A DNA stretch of 64,000 nt. Origin: Allobosea sp. (GTDB lineage: Bacteria; Pseudomonadota; Alphaproteobacteria; Rhizobiales; Kaistiaceae). A program made the position numbers and the translations under genes. Below, piece after piece: positions 25,435 through 35,025 of this stretch; the stretch's first letter is position 1, and every line of letters starts with the position of its first letter. The notes beneath the pieces are model-generated. The model was not told where the DNA came from and made no database searches. It saw nothing but the letters and a program-made list of their open reading frames with translations. The stretch covers positions 124,001 through 188,000 of the forward strand of contig JAFKFV010000015.1 in the NCBI GenBank assembly GCA_017307955.1, written 5' to 3'.

Positions 25435-25914
25435 ATGGGACGACCGGCAAGATTGCCAACTTCGATCGCGAGATTGATCGAGGCAGAGCAGGCGGCCGAG
25501 GCGGTGGAGCAACGGCGGCGACAGGACATCGCTGACGGAGGCCCACCTATCGGCAGCGGCATCTCGCCCACAAACTGGCACTTCTGGCACCTCTATGACT
25601 TCGTGCTCTGCCCGGCGAAGGGCGTGGCGCCCACCTGCACCGAAGCAGCCTGCGGCATCGGCCAATCATGCGCAGTGATGGCGGCTATGGGCCTCACTGG
25701 TGATGGCCGACCTCTCCCATGGGCGGACAGGCCACTATGCGGCGCCAGAACCCGTTCGGGATCGTCCTGCATGAAGAAGGCTGAGGCGGGACGCAGGCGG
25801 TGTCGCCTCCACGGAGGCGCCTCGACCGGACCGCGGACGGCCGAGGGAAAGGCGAGGAATGCAGCAGCGACCAGAGCACGATGGAAGCGGATCAGGGCGG
25901 AACGCGATGGCTAG
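25435..25914 (+). CDS. HGGxSTGP-motif protein
   Basis: A 159-residue protein. The C-terminal half has CGARTRSGSSCMKKAEAGRRRCRLHGG followed by ASTGPRTAEGKARN, the Cys/His pattern of the HGGxSTGP family found in phages and mobile elements, perhaps a zinc-binding DNA-associated domain. The N-terminal part (MGRPARLPTSIARLIEAEQAA) is basic and helical. It lies between the replication module and the Zorya genes. No function is established for the family. Confidence 0.7.
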   Translation: MGRPARLPTSIARLIEAEQAAEAVEQRRRQDIADGGPPIGSGISPTNWHFWHLYDFVLCPAKGVAPTCTEAACGIGQSCAVMAAMGLTGDGRPLPWADRPLCGARTRSGSSCMKKAEAGRRRCRLHGGASTGPRTAEGKARNAAATRARWKRIRAERDG

Positions 25915-26061
25915 GCCGACGAGACCATCAGGCCATGAACCGCTCCTTCGACCAGAATGGGAATTGACCTGAGCTCGGCATTTCCGACAAGAGTGCTTCG
26001 AACGGCTTGATTGCATGGAGACAGTCGTCCAATTTCCACGCGTGTACGGCGCGGGGGCACT

Positions 26062-27525
26062 ATGGACTGGGCGTTCTGGGGGACATGGATCAAGGATGGC
26101 ATCCTTGCGGTCGCGCAGCTTATTACCCGTGATTTTGTTCCCGGCCTCATAAGCCTCGCTCTGCTCGTGCTTCTGGTGGTCCTGCTCAGCATCATGAGCA
26201 TAATCGCCTTCCGGCGCCGCGGGCTGGTCCGTCGGGCGGCGCGGCGCGTGCGATTTGCAGGCGATGCAGCCGGCTTTCAGAGCCAGCTCCACGACATCCA
26301 GCGCGATATTCGAAGCAGCAGCGGATCGGATGGTCGGCATCTCGCCGAGAGCTTTGAAGAATTTCGAGAAACACTGATCGAGCCTGCGCGCCATGGCGAA
26401 GGTCATGTGCGCAACTCCGTACGCCCTTCCGCCTTCTTCAATCTCGATGACCTGCATATGGGACTGACCGGCTGGCGGACCTGGCCCAGCCTGTTCGTTT
26501 CGATCGGCCTGCTTTGCACCTTTCTCGGGTTGATTGCCGCGCTCGCCCAGACGCAGGCCAGCCTTGAGGCCGGAGGCGGCGATCAAACGCAAATGATCGC
26601 CGCGCTCGAAGGGCTGCTTCGCACGGCATCGGCCAAGTTCATCATGTCAGTGACCGGGCTCTTCTGCTCCATCGTTTTCACGATCGGATATCGGTAGTGG
26701 AGCGGACAGCTGGAGAGCGCGGTTGCCCGTCTGGCGCATGACCTCGAGAAGCGGATGGACTTTGTCAGTCTCGAAGCACTGGCAGACCAGCAACTCGCGG
26801 CCATCAAGGAGCAGACGGCTCAACAGCAATTGCTGAACACTCAGCTTATCGCAGAACTCAGCAGGCCGCTCGAACGCATCACAGCTACCGGGACGGAAGC
26901 CATCGGCGGTATGGTCAACGAACTAGGCCAGACCCTTACCGCCCGGATTGGCGCCTCCCTCGACAAGGTGGCGGAGCGGATCGACGGCGCGGCGGACAAG
27001 CTGGCCGATCTGTCGTCCGCCCTTGGAGAGACGTCTGAACGGTTCCGCGCAACGCTCGATCGTTCGGCGTCGAGCCTCGACACCCTCGTCCAGCGCGTCG
27101 AGGCTGCGGCGGGGCAATTGGCTGCCTCGGCCGACAGCATGAATGCGGCGTCCACCCCCGTTTTGGAAAGCGCCCGCGCGACCGCTGACCAAGCTCGCGC
27201 GATGGCTGATGGTACACGCAGCCTCGTCGATGCGGCGAAGGGTGCGATCGATGCTGAGCGGACTATCGTGGTCGCCTCTGCCCAGTCGATCGAGGAACTG
27301 ATCCGCACATTCGAGGCCCGCGCCAAAGCCTATGACGGCCAACTGGAGAAGGCGTTCGCGACCTATGTGGAGCAAGTTCAGCGCACGCTGGGCGAACTGC
27401 GGCAGCATAGCGACGGCGTACATGACCGCTACGCCGATGCCCTTCAGGTGCTGCAAGCTGTTATCGAGAATGCTCGCAGCTTTGTGCCAGAGAGCGAGCC
27501 GCCGCAGAATCGGCTGCCGGAATGA
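26062..27525 (+). pseudogene. zorA: zorA of a type I Zorya system, interrupted by an in-frame TAG
   Basis: The MotA-like subunit of the Zorya motor. One reading frame runs 26062-27525 (487 codons) but contains TAG at 26695-26697 (codon 212). Before it lie three transmembrane helices (residues ~23-50, ~144-162, ~190-211); the amber falls directly after TM3 (VFTIGYR). After it the frame continues WSGQLESAVARLAHDLEKRM into the long helical tail (LDKVAERIDGAADKLADL...), with a possible restart at ATG 26755 preceded by GAGAAG. ATG 26062 is preferred over TTG 26011. The gene is either broken, split into two proteins, or read through; a sequencing error is possible. zorB overlaps its end by ATGA. 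Confidence 0.82.
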
Positions 27526-28421
27526 GGGCTGCGCGACGCCCTCGGCGGGCCGAGGAGGATGAGGAATCCGTCTTCGTCTCGATGACCGACCTGATGGTGA
27601 GCTTCCTGTTCATCATCATGATCCTGCTCGCCTTCTTCGCCACTCAGATCGCGCCGAGGGATACCGTGCCGCGCGAACGTTTTGAGACGGTAGCGAACAA
27701 GCTCATTGACCGGGAAAAGCAGCTCCAGGCGCTGAAGGAGGAAAACGAGCGGCTTCGGCGCCTGGTGAGCGCGCAGGCTGGCAATCCGATCGAGCGATAC
27801 AATTTCCAGTCTGCCGAACTGCGCGGCAAGATGCTCGACCGCATCCAGAAGCGCATCAGGGCTGCCGATACCTCCATCGACGTCTCCATCAGCCGCAATG
27901 GCGATGCCCTCGAGTTTAAGGGCGACGGTCTGTTCGGATCAGGCAGCGACGCGCCAAGCGCAACTGGCCGGCGCAAGATGGAAGTTATTGCTGGGATTCT
28001 GAAAGACGAGCTCCAGTGTTTCTCGCTGGGCGAACGTTCGACACTCGCCTCCGCCTGCAATCCGTCGGTCGCCTTGATCGACGCGCTCCAGGTCGAAGGT
28101 CATACAGACAGCACCGGCACGGATGTGCTGAACATGGACCTCAGCTCGCGGCGCGGAACCTCCATCTACGCCATCATGGTAACGGCAAGCCCGGATCTCC
28201 TCGGTTTTCGTAATCTCAAGAACCAGCCGATCGTCTCGGTTGCGGGATATGGCAAGGGACGGCCGATCCGCGATAATGACTCCGACCTCTCCCGAGACGC
28301 CAACCGCCGCATCGACCTGCGCTTCATCATGTTCGCGCCGCCCGAGGAACAGTTCGTACCGCAGCGGATCGAGGACCTCCCGCGACTGCGGCAACTCCTT
28401 GCCGCGGGTCCCATGCCATAG
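27522..28421 (+). CDS. zorB: ZorB, MotB/OmpA-like stator protein of Zorya
   Basis: A 299-residue inner-membrane protein. After a charged N-terminus it has VFVSMTDLMVSFLFIIMILLAF, with Asp23 as the expected proton-carrying residue of the motor helix. A coiled segment (~residues 55-85) leads to the OmpA-like peptidoglycan-binding domain, seen in VEGHTDSTGTDVLNMDLSSRRG and NRRIDLRF. With ZorA it forms the ion-driven complex that senses envelope disturbance by phage. It overlaps zorA by ATGA and precedes zorC by 9 bp. The gene itself is intact. Confidence 0.9.
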   Translation: MRAARRPRRAEEDEESVFVSMTDLMVSFLFIIMILLAFFATQIAPRDTVPRERFETVANKLIDREKQLQALKEENERLRRLVSAQAGNPIERYNFQSAELRGKMLDRIQKRIRAADTSIDVSISRNGDALEFKGDGLFGSGSDAPSATGRRKMEVIAGILKDELQCFSLGERSTLASACNPSVALIDALQVEGHTDSTGTDVLNMDLSSRRGTSIYAIMVTASPDLLGFRNLKNQPIVSVAGYGKGRPIRDNDSDLSRDANRRIDLRFIMFAPPEEQFVPQRIEDLPRLRQLLAAGPMP

Positions 28422-28430
28422 GCCTGCCCC

Positions 28431-29744
28431 ATGAGCCTCATCGACCGCCTTGCGCGCTTGCCCTCCGCCCCGCCCTCGCCAGTCTCGCCCGAGCGGCTGG
28501 TGAAGACGGCAGAGCGCATCCGGCAGCGTTTCGGCGATCGGCAGCCAGTGAAGCCGCAGGCCCTCGATGCGCTCGTCGAGCGGTTGACGCAGGCGATCCG
28601 GCGCTGGGACTGGAGCCGGCTGACCGAAGGGGAGATCGCGCAGGTGGTACGGGCCTGGGCGAGCCGGCTGGTTCGTGTCGCGTCGGATGTCGAGCAGTTT
28701 CTCCTGCGCGAGCTTGGCCGCAGCACCCGCAGGTCGCTGCTTGGGGCAGTGTGTGACGGCTATTTTGTCGGGTGGGTCACGCGAGACGCGCGGACCGCGG
28801 AGCTTGCCCGTATCATTCAGGATCGCGCGGCCTGGCTGCCCAGATCCTGGCAGCTTGTGTTTCGAACGATCCCTGAGAGCCTCGATACCAACGAGGGAGC
28901 TGTCCGACTCGGGCGCTGGCTGGCCATGCAGGCCGATCCCTATCGTGCCGCCATCGAACGCGGCATCGTCGCCCCTCACGGTCCGGGTTTTATGACTGAG
29001 GTTCACGACAACTGGCTGGCGGCGGTGCCAGAACCCAAGGACGAGACGACGATCCGCAGGATGCTAGCCTGGATACACCCGGCCGACGCTCCCAAGTTGG
29101 AAGGGGATCGGGCGACAAGAGTGGTTGCGCGTCTCCTGCGTCCGTGGGCCAACACCATGCCCCCGAAGCCGCTCCGCATGCTCTTGCTCAATGAGCTTAT
29201 CCGACATCGCGGCGATCCCCGCCGCGAGAACGGACATTTCTGGGCGCAGGTGGGTGAGGACGGCAAGCGGACCATGCTGCGCTGGCTTGCCGGCCAGCGC
29301 ATGGAAGCCTTTCTCGACGTCGTGTCACGTTCGGAAGAGAAGCTGGAGGCAGGCGACCAGTGGCCCGCCCGGCGGCGGTTCTGGATGGGGCTCTATGAAG
29401 AAGGACGGATCGACGAGGCATGGCCTTCTTATGGAACCGATGCGCAGGCCATCGCCGACCAACTCGCCCGAACGACGGGCGACATCACCTATTCGGCCTA
29501 TGGCCAACAACTCTCGCGCAAGAACACGTCACTGTTGATCATGCGGGTTGGACCGCACATCGTGGTCGAGGGTTCGCACAACTTCCGGGTCCATCTGTTC
29601 CGCCAGGGCTCCACGACAGCACCGAGGCTCTATGAACGGCAATATGATCTGGACGGCTTCATTCTGCCGCAAGGTCATCAAGATGCTCGCATGCATGACG
29701 CCGCAGGCAACTGGATGAACTGGGTCCGCGAGAAGATCAGATGA
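28431..29744 (+). CDS. zorC: ZorC, EH-signature protein of type I Zorya
   Basis: A 437-residue cytoplasmic protein of the EH_signature family, which defines type I Zorya together with ZorD. Visible are long helical segments (PQALDALVERLTQAIRRWDW) and the C-terminal region YSAYGQQLSRKNTSLLIMRVGPHIVVEGSHNFRVHLF. ZorC binds DNA and is thought to act with ZorD after the ZorAB motor fires. The stop overlaps the zorD start (ATGA), so both are made together. The start is ATG 28431, 9 bp after zorB. Confidence 0.85.
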   Translation: MSLIDRLARLPSAPPSPVSPERLVKTAERIRQRFGDRQPVKPQALDALVERLTQAIRRWDWSRLTEGEIAQVVRAWASRLVRVASDVEQFLLRELGRSTRRSLLGAVCDGYFVGWVTRDARTAELARIIQDRAAWLPRSWQLVFRTIPESLDTNEGAVRLGRWLAMQADPYRAAIERGIVAPHGPGFMTEVHDNWLAAVPEPKDETTIRRMLAWIHPADAPKLEGDRATRVVARLLRPWANTMPPKPLRMLLLNELIRHRGDPRRENGHFWAQVGEDGKRTMLRWLAGQRMEAFLDVVSRSEEKLEAGDQWPARRRFWMGLYEEGRIDEAWPSYGTDAQAIADQLARTTGDITYSAYGQQLSRKNTSLLIMRVGPHIVVEGSHNFRVHLFRQGSTTAPRLYERQYDLDGFILPQGHQDARMHDAAGNWMNWVREKIR

Positions 29745-32700
29745 GCCTGAGCTTTAAATGCCTCCCCGATGCGGACGGCTGCACCTTGTCAGTCGTTCAG
29801 CCGAAACGCGGCCTTCTGTCCTTTCTCGGCGCGCGGCGGCAGTATGACCTCGACGCCCTTCCGCGCGAGGAGCGCGCGGTAGCCATGGCGCTGGCGCGGC
29901 TGCGCGTGCTCGACCGCGACCGGCGCGATTATGCGATCGAGGGCGAACGCATCCGCTTGTCACACCGGCTCGTGGCATCGCTCGACAGCAGCTCGGCGCG
30001 AGCGCTTGGCTTGCCAGAGCTCAACACGCGCTATGTCTTCAAGGCTGCGATGCGAGGATCCCTTGGCAATTCAGATTTCCGCCTCGACTGGTGGTGGGAA
30101 AAGCGTGGGCGTCGCGTGCCCTTGAATCGGACCGGTGCCTTCCTCCGTGGTGATACCGGCCTGCTAAGGATTGCGGCCCCGATCTTCGAAGCCATCGGAA
30201 TTGCTGTTAGCTTTGATCCCAGCGCCTCGCTGCAGACCCATTGGCTCGCGCTCGGCGCGTTCCGTCGCGCACTGGGCATTGAGGGTGTCGAGAATGTGCC
30301 AATGGGTCTTGAGGGAGCGCTCGGACAGATCGAGATCGTCACCTGCGATCGAATCGGGCTCGATATTGACGATGCGGACGACAGCCAGTTCGCGCCCCTT
30401 CCTTTTGTTGGTGCCAGCCTTGCTGCAGACTCGCCCGTCGAGGCGGAGCATTCTGCCGTGCAAGCCGGGGAATTGGCTGAGTTCCAACGGCAGGCCATGG
30501 CGCGCGGCGCCCAGCCGGCCTACCGGATCGCTGCTACGAAATTCCTCATTTTGGATCGCTCAGCCATGCCGGTGGTGGAAGCGATCACCGCTGCCGGCCG
30601 GCAAGACTCCGAGGGCCGCCGCGCCTTCATTCGCGATGCCGAGCGCGTCATCACCGAGGCTGTCGAACGCCAGGCACGCGACGACGGACGACTAAACGAG
30701 TTGATGAGCCCCGCCGGTTATCAGGAAGCCTTGGAGCGGGCCGTGTCCGTCGCGTGGACCGAGACCTCCGCATGGACGTCACGGGTCATCGCCATCGCCG
30801 AATGGACCCGGCCGGCTCCTACGATGCCAGAGAGCTCCGGCACCAACTGGCTGCCAGCCACGATGACTGAGGAACTCGGCGAGAGGCTCGGAATGCTGCT
30901 CGACGAGGAGGTCGAGCCCCTGCTGCACGCGCTCGCTGAAGCGAGGGCCGCGGACGCGCAAATCGTGCCCCACCGCATAGGCTCGATTCCCGTCATCACC
31001 GAAGTGATGGAGGCGTTGGCGCGACGGCTTGAAATGCTGCGGAAGCGCAAGGATGCCCCTGCACCGGGCCATCCCCAGACGGTGTTTCTGCCGCTCACGC
31101 ACAGCAATTTCTGGGACAGTGACTTCGGTGCCAAGATTGCGCCGCGCGGCCCGATCGAGGCGTTCAGCCTCCCGCCGCAGGTCTCGACGGCGCTTCGCCC
31201 TTATCAGGTCCGGGCCTTCGAATGGCAGGCGGAGGCATGGGCGACCGGATTGCCCGGCATACTGAACGCTGACGAGCAGGGCCTCGGCAAAACCTTGCAG
31301 ACATTGAGCTTCCTCACTTGGCTGCGTCAGACGATGATCGAGGGCGCCGTCCCCTCCCTGCCCATTCTGATCGTCGCGCCGACCTCCCTCCTGCGAAACT
31401 GGGAGGCGGAATGTGCGACCCATGTCGATCCGGATTTCTGGGGCGAGCCGGTCCGGCTCTACGGCCAACACCTCCAGCGTTGGAAGTGTCCGGCGCAACG
31501 CGGTCGGGACATCGATCACGGCGTCGCGCGGCTTGATCTCTCTCCGATCAAGAGCATGCCCAGCCTCGTGATCGCCACCTACCAGACGGTCGCCAATTAT
31601 GCCGTCTCCTTCTCGCAGACCCGCTTCGCCGTCGCCGTGTTTGACGAGATCCAGAACCTCAAGAACCCGTTCGCGATGCGCTCGGAGGCGGCCAAAGCCG
31701 TCCTTGCAGATTTCCGCATCGGTCTCACCGGAACGCCGGTGGAGAACGCCACGCGCGACATCTGGGCGATCATGGATCAGCTCTTTCCCCTGGCACTTGG
31801 CCCGCTGGCCGAATTCCGGCGGGTTTTCGACGAGCCGAGGGAGGAGCGCATGGCGCAGCTGCATGCCGCGCTTTTCTCGGGTCAATGCGGTCGTCCCCCG
31901 CTCGCACTACGCCGGCTGAAGAAGGACGCGGCGTCCGACCTACCCCCAAAGGTGCGCGTGCTGCACCCGCGTATCATGCCGGAGGCCCAAGCAATCCGGT
32001 ATGACGAAATCCGCGGCAAGGGTGGTGGGATGTTCGCGCTTCTGCACCACATCCGCCGCACGTCGTTGCATCCAGGCCTCGTCGAAGGCGAGGTGCCGGA
32101 GACGTTCACTGCGGCATCGGCCCGTCTTGCATCGGCCGTCGAGATTCTTGCGCATATCAAGTCCCGGAGTGAGCGCGCCCTCGTGTTCATTGAGAACCGC
32201 GACGTCCAGGCCTGGTTCGCCGAACTCATCAAGATCGAGTTCGGGTTGGATCGGGTACCTGTTATCAATGGTGACACTTCCATCGATCAGCGAAAGGAAA
32301 TCACCGACCGGTTTCAACGACATCTGGTTGATGACCGCGGATTCGATGTCCTCGTGATGGGTCCTCGCGCCGCAGGAACCGGACTGACCTTGACCGCAGC
32401 CAATCATGTCATCCACCTCACGCGCTGGTGGAATCCGGCGGTGGAAGAGCAATGCAACGACCGCACCCACCGGATCGGTCAGACCAAGCCAGTCACGATC
32501 CACATTCCCCTTGCCGTGCATCCCCGCCTTGGCCGCAATTCCTTCGATTGCCTGTTGCAGCGCCTGATGGTTCGCAAACGCACCATCGCCAACGCGGTGC
32601 TCTGGCCACAGGAAACCGAGGGCCCAGAACTTCTAGAGCTCTACCAGACCATTCTTTCCAACAGCGATTCGGGCAACGACAGCAGCCAGTACCCTGCAGA

Positions 32701-32944
32701 TCATCCCGATCTGGTCACAACCGAACTGGCGCCCGGCATCTCTCGTGTTGGCCTCAGGACCGGCGGTGCCAGCATCGTTGTCACGCACAACATCTGCCCA
32801 GATCGCGCCGACGGCCGCCTGACGCCGGAGGATGCGGCAGTCATAGCGTTTGCGTCCCCGCAGCCACCGCAGCGCTCGTCCGGGCTGCCGATCTCCCTAC
32901 TTCCCGACACGGCACTCTGGCCTGACTACATCCTGCCACACTGA
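29741..32944 (+). CDS. zorD: ZorD, SNF2-type helicase effector of type I Zorya
   Basis: A 1067-residue SF2 helicase. Walker A is in DEQGLGKTLQTLSFL (~residue 515), motif II is VFDEIQNLKNP (~634), motif III GLTGTPVEN, and motifs V-VI are GTGLTLTAANHVIHL and NDRTHRIGQTKPV. The N-terminal ~450 residues are the ZorD-specific region. In E. coli Zorya the protein degrades invading DNA. All helicase motifs are intact. It ends 17 bp before the convergent UvrD-like gene. Confidence 0.9.
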   Translation: MSLSFKCLPDADGCTLSVVQPKRGLLSFLGARRQYDLDALPREERAVAMALARLRVLDRDRRDYAIEGERIRLSHRLVASLDSSSARALGLPELNTRYVFKAAMRGSLGNSDFRLDWWWEKRGRRVPLNRTGAFLRGDTGLLRIAAPIFEAIGIAVSFDPSASLQTHWLALGAFRRALGIEGVENVPMGLEGALGQIEIVTCDRIGLDIDDADDSQFAPLPFVGASLAADSPVEAEHSAVQAGELAEFQRQAMARGAQPAYRIAATKFLILDRSAMPVVEAITAAGRQDSEGRRAFIRDAERVITEAVERQARDDGRLNELMSPAGYQEALERAVSVAWTETSAWTSRVIAIAEWTRPAPTMPESSGTNWLPATMTEELGERLGMLLDEEVEPLLHALAEARAADAQIVPHRIGSIPVITEVMEALARRLEMLRKRKDAPAPGHPQTVFLPLTHSNFWDSDFGAKIAPRGPIEAFSLPPQVSTALRPYQVRAFEWQAEAWATGLPGILNADEQGLGKTLQTLSFLTWLRQTMIEGAVPSLPILIVAPTSLLRNWEAECATHVDPDFWGEPVRLYGQHLQRWKCPAQRGRDIDHGVARLDLSPIKSMPSLVIATYQTVANYAVSFSQTRFAVAVFDEIQNLKNPFAMRSEAAKAVLADFRIGLTGTPVENATRDIWAIMDQLFPLALGPLAEFRRVFDEPREERMAQLHAALFSGQCGRPPLALRRLKKDAASDLPPKVRVLHPRIMPEAQAIRYDEIRGKGGGMFALLHHIRRTSLHPGLVEGEVPETFTAASARLASAVEILAHIKSRSERALVFIENRDVQAWFAELIKIEFGLDRVPVINGDTSIDQRKEITDRFQRHLVDDRGFDVLVMGPRAAGTGLTLTAANHVIHLTRWWNPAVEEQCNDRTHRIGQTKPVTIHIPLAVHPRLGRNSFDCLLQRLMVRKRTIANAVLWPQETEGPELLELYQTILSNSDSGNDSSQYPADHPDLVTTELAPGISRVGLRTGGASIVVTHNICPDRADGRLTPEDAAVIAFASPQPPQRSSGLPISLLPDTALWPDYILPH

Positions 32945-32961
32945 CGCCAGAACCGCGCCCA

Positions 32962-35001
32962 TCACTGCCCTACGATGTCGTCGAGGAACTCGGACCCGGG
33001 CGCGAGGCCCGAGAGCATCAGCCGGTCGCGCGCACGGGTGGCGGCGACGTAGAGCAGGTGGCGTTCGGTTTCCTGGATGGCTTCTAGGTCGGCAATGTCG
33101 CCGACCTCCGTCAGACGCTGCGGGTCGGGCAGCGCATCCTCGTCCAGCGCCATGACGGCGACAGAGCGGTATTCAAGCCCCTTGGCGTCGTGCATGGCCA
33201 CTATGGAAACAGGCGCGCCGGCAGTGCGTATGGCCGCTTCGGCGCGGGCGCGCTGGCTATCGCCGCGCACCAGGACCACCTGCTCTGCAGGAGCAATACC
33301 GATTTCGGCTCCCGCACGGAGGAAGGCCGCGACGGCGGCGATCTCGGCGGCCTCGCTTTCGAAGAGCGCGACAGCAGGCTCCGGACCGTCGAAGACGGAC
33401 ACGGTGCCCCGCCGCTCATCTTCGATGCCGTCCTGATCGGTGATGACCGGCGCAAGCAGCCGATCGGCCATCGAGCGAATCTGATGCGATGTCCGATAGC
33501 AGATTTTGAGGACGCTCGCCCGGCCGCGGATATCGATGCCGAGCCGCGCCCATGAAAAAGGCAGATGAAAGATGCGCTGGCCGAGATCGCCCGCGAAGAA
33601 CAGGGCGTCCGGCCGACCTCCCCCGGCCTCCGCAAGGAAGCGCGCAGCGGCGACCGAGAGATCCTGAGCCTCGTCGACGACAATATGCGTATAGGGCAGC
33701 CGACCACCACTCCGCAGCCACGCAGCCAGCCGCCCATAGACACGCGACGGCGTTACCAGCCCCTCCCGGTTGAGCCATTCACGCACGAAGTCGAATACGG
33801 ACCAGGCAGCTTCGCGCTGGCGCGGACCGAGCCTCGTCTTGCGCCCGATGCGGGGAACGGACGCATAGCCCTCGGCATCCGCCACCTGCCAGGCATCGAC
33901 CACTTCCTCCCACTCTTCCAGGAGAAACACCTCGGCAAGATCGCGGCCATGACCGAGCGAGCGCGCCGCAGCAATGGCGGCCACGAGATCGCCGCGCGAG
34001 GCGAGGCGAGGCGGCCCGAAGGCGCCGGCATAGAGTTCGGCAGCCGCAGCATCCAGCGAATGAATGACGATGCGCGCGCGAAGACTTGGCTCGGCCGCGC
34101 TCAGCAGGTCGACCTTCTCCCGCAAGGCATCGGCCAGCAGCGGCGAGAAGGTCGTGAGCAGGACCTTGGCCTCGGGGTAACGCGCCAGATGCACGGCGCG
34201 ATGCAGCGCGACAATGGTCTTGCCGGTGCCCGCCGAGCCCGAGACGCGCACGGGCCCGCTCCAGCTACGCGTCACCAGCGCGCGCTGAGCCGGATGCAGG
34301 AACACGGCCCACTCCGCGAAAGGCGCGTCGAGAGCCGCTTTCAGTTCCTCGATGCCGTCGACGATGCGGAAGCGGCGCTGCGCATCAGGATGAACGAAGG
34401 GATCGGCGCCCGCTGCAGGCCGCATGGCGATGTGATCCTCGAGCCGGCCGCCGGTGGCAAAGTCGAGCAGCGCCTCTGCCGCTTCGTCGGGCAGGCTTGC
34501 GAAGAGGCGATCAACGCCGGCCTCGTCGATGGCGCGCACGGCGGCAAGCCAGTCGCGAGGGACGCCAATGTCGAGCAACTGATCGTCGGAAAGCGACGCA
34601 AATCGTCCCCGCCCGCGCGCGGTCGGCAAACCCGATCCGCCGGCATGCATACCGGCGCCGGACTGCGATCCGACCGAAATCGCTTCGACGACCTCGACGA
34701 ATTGCATCGCGCCTGTCCGCTCATGCGGCACTAGCCGCCGACGCTCGGCCCAGCGATAGGCATCGTCGTGATGGCCGACATAGGCGATCAGCGTGCGCTC
34801 GCCATCCTTGTGCAGCACGAGGCGGATATCCTGCGAAACGCGCGCGGTCCAGAAGCCGGGCGACGCCTCGACGCGGTGCAGCTGCAGCCCGTTGCCCGTT
34901 GGATCGAGGGCGAGATCGACCGTCGCGATCTTGACCTGCTTCTGCTCGGCCGCCGACAGGCGACCGAGGGCCTTGGTGAAGGTCGAGGCATAAAGCAGCA
35001 T
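32962..35001 (-). CDS. RelE/ParE-like domain fused to UvrD-type helicase
   Basis: A 679-residue protein. Residues 1-~100 (SFTKALGRL-type start, LHRVEASPGFWTARVSQDIRLVLHKDG, AYVGHHDDAYRWAERR) match the RelE/ParE toxin fold. Residues ~250-670 are an SF1A helicase with Walker A GSAGTGKTIVAL (~259), motif II IVVDEAQDLS (~442), motif IV SVLKICYRTSHQIRSM and motif VI YVAATRARDRLM. Toxin-fold/UvrD fusions recur near restriction genes; whether the first domain cleaves RNA is unknown. It follows the Mod gene by 24 bp and ends the long minus-strand gene row. Confidence 0.82.
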   Translation of the reverse strand: MLLYASTFTKALGRLSAAEQKQVKIATVDLALDPTGNGLQLHRVEASPGFWTARVSQDIRLVLHKDGERTLIAYVGHHDDAYRWAERRRLVPHERTGAMQFVEVVEAISVGSQSGAGMHAGGSGLPTARGRGRFASLSDDQLLDIGVPRDWLAAVRAIDEAGVDRLFASLPDEAAEALLDFATGGRLEDHIAMRPAAGADPFVHPDAQRRFRIVDGIEELKAALDAPFAEWAVFLHPAQRALVTRSWSGPVRVSGSAGTGKTIVALHRAVHLARYPEAKVLLTTFSPLLADALREKVDLLSAAEPSLRARIVIHSLDAAAAELYAGAFGPPRLASRGDLVAAIAAARSLGHGRDLAEVFLLEEWEEVVDAWQVADAEGYASVPRIGRKTRLGPRQREAAWSVFDFVREWLNREGLVTPSRVYGRLAAWLRSGGRLPYTHIVVDEAQDLSVAAARFLAEAGGGRPDALFFAGDLGQRIFHLPFSWARLGIDIRGRASVLKICYRTSHQIRSMADRLLAPVITDQDGIEDERRGTVSVFDGPEPAVALFESEAAEIAAVAAFLRAGAEIGIAPAEQVVLVRGDSQRARAEAAIRTAGAPVSIVAMHDAKGLEYRSVAVMALDEDALPDPQRLTEVGDIADLEAIQETERHLLYVAATRARDRLMLSGLAPGSEFLDDIVGQ

Positions 35002-35025
35002 CGGATAGGCCCCCGGCCTAGCGAC

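Noticed and set aside
29741..32944. Type II Zorya or a Druantia/DISARM helicase
   Set aside because: The gene order ZorA-ZorB-EH_signature protein-SNF2 helicase is type I Zorya; no ZorE HNH gene, DUF1998 or PglX-like genes are present.
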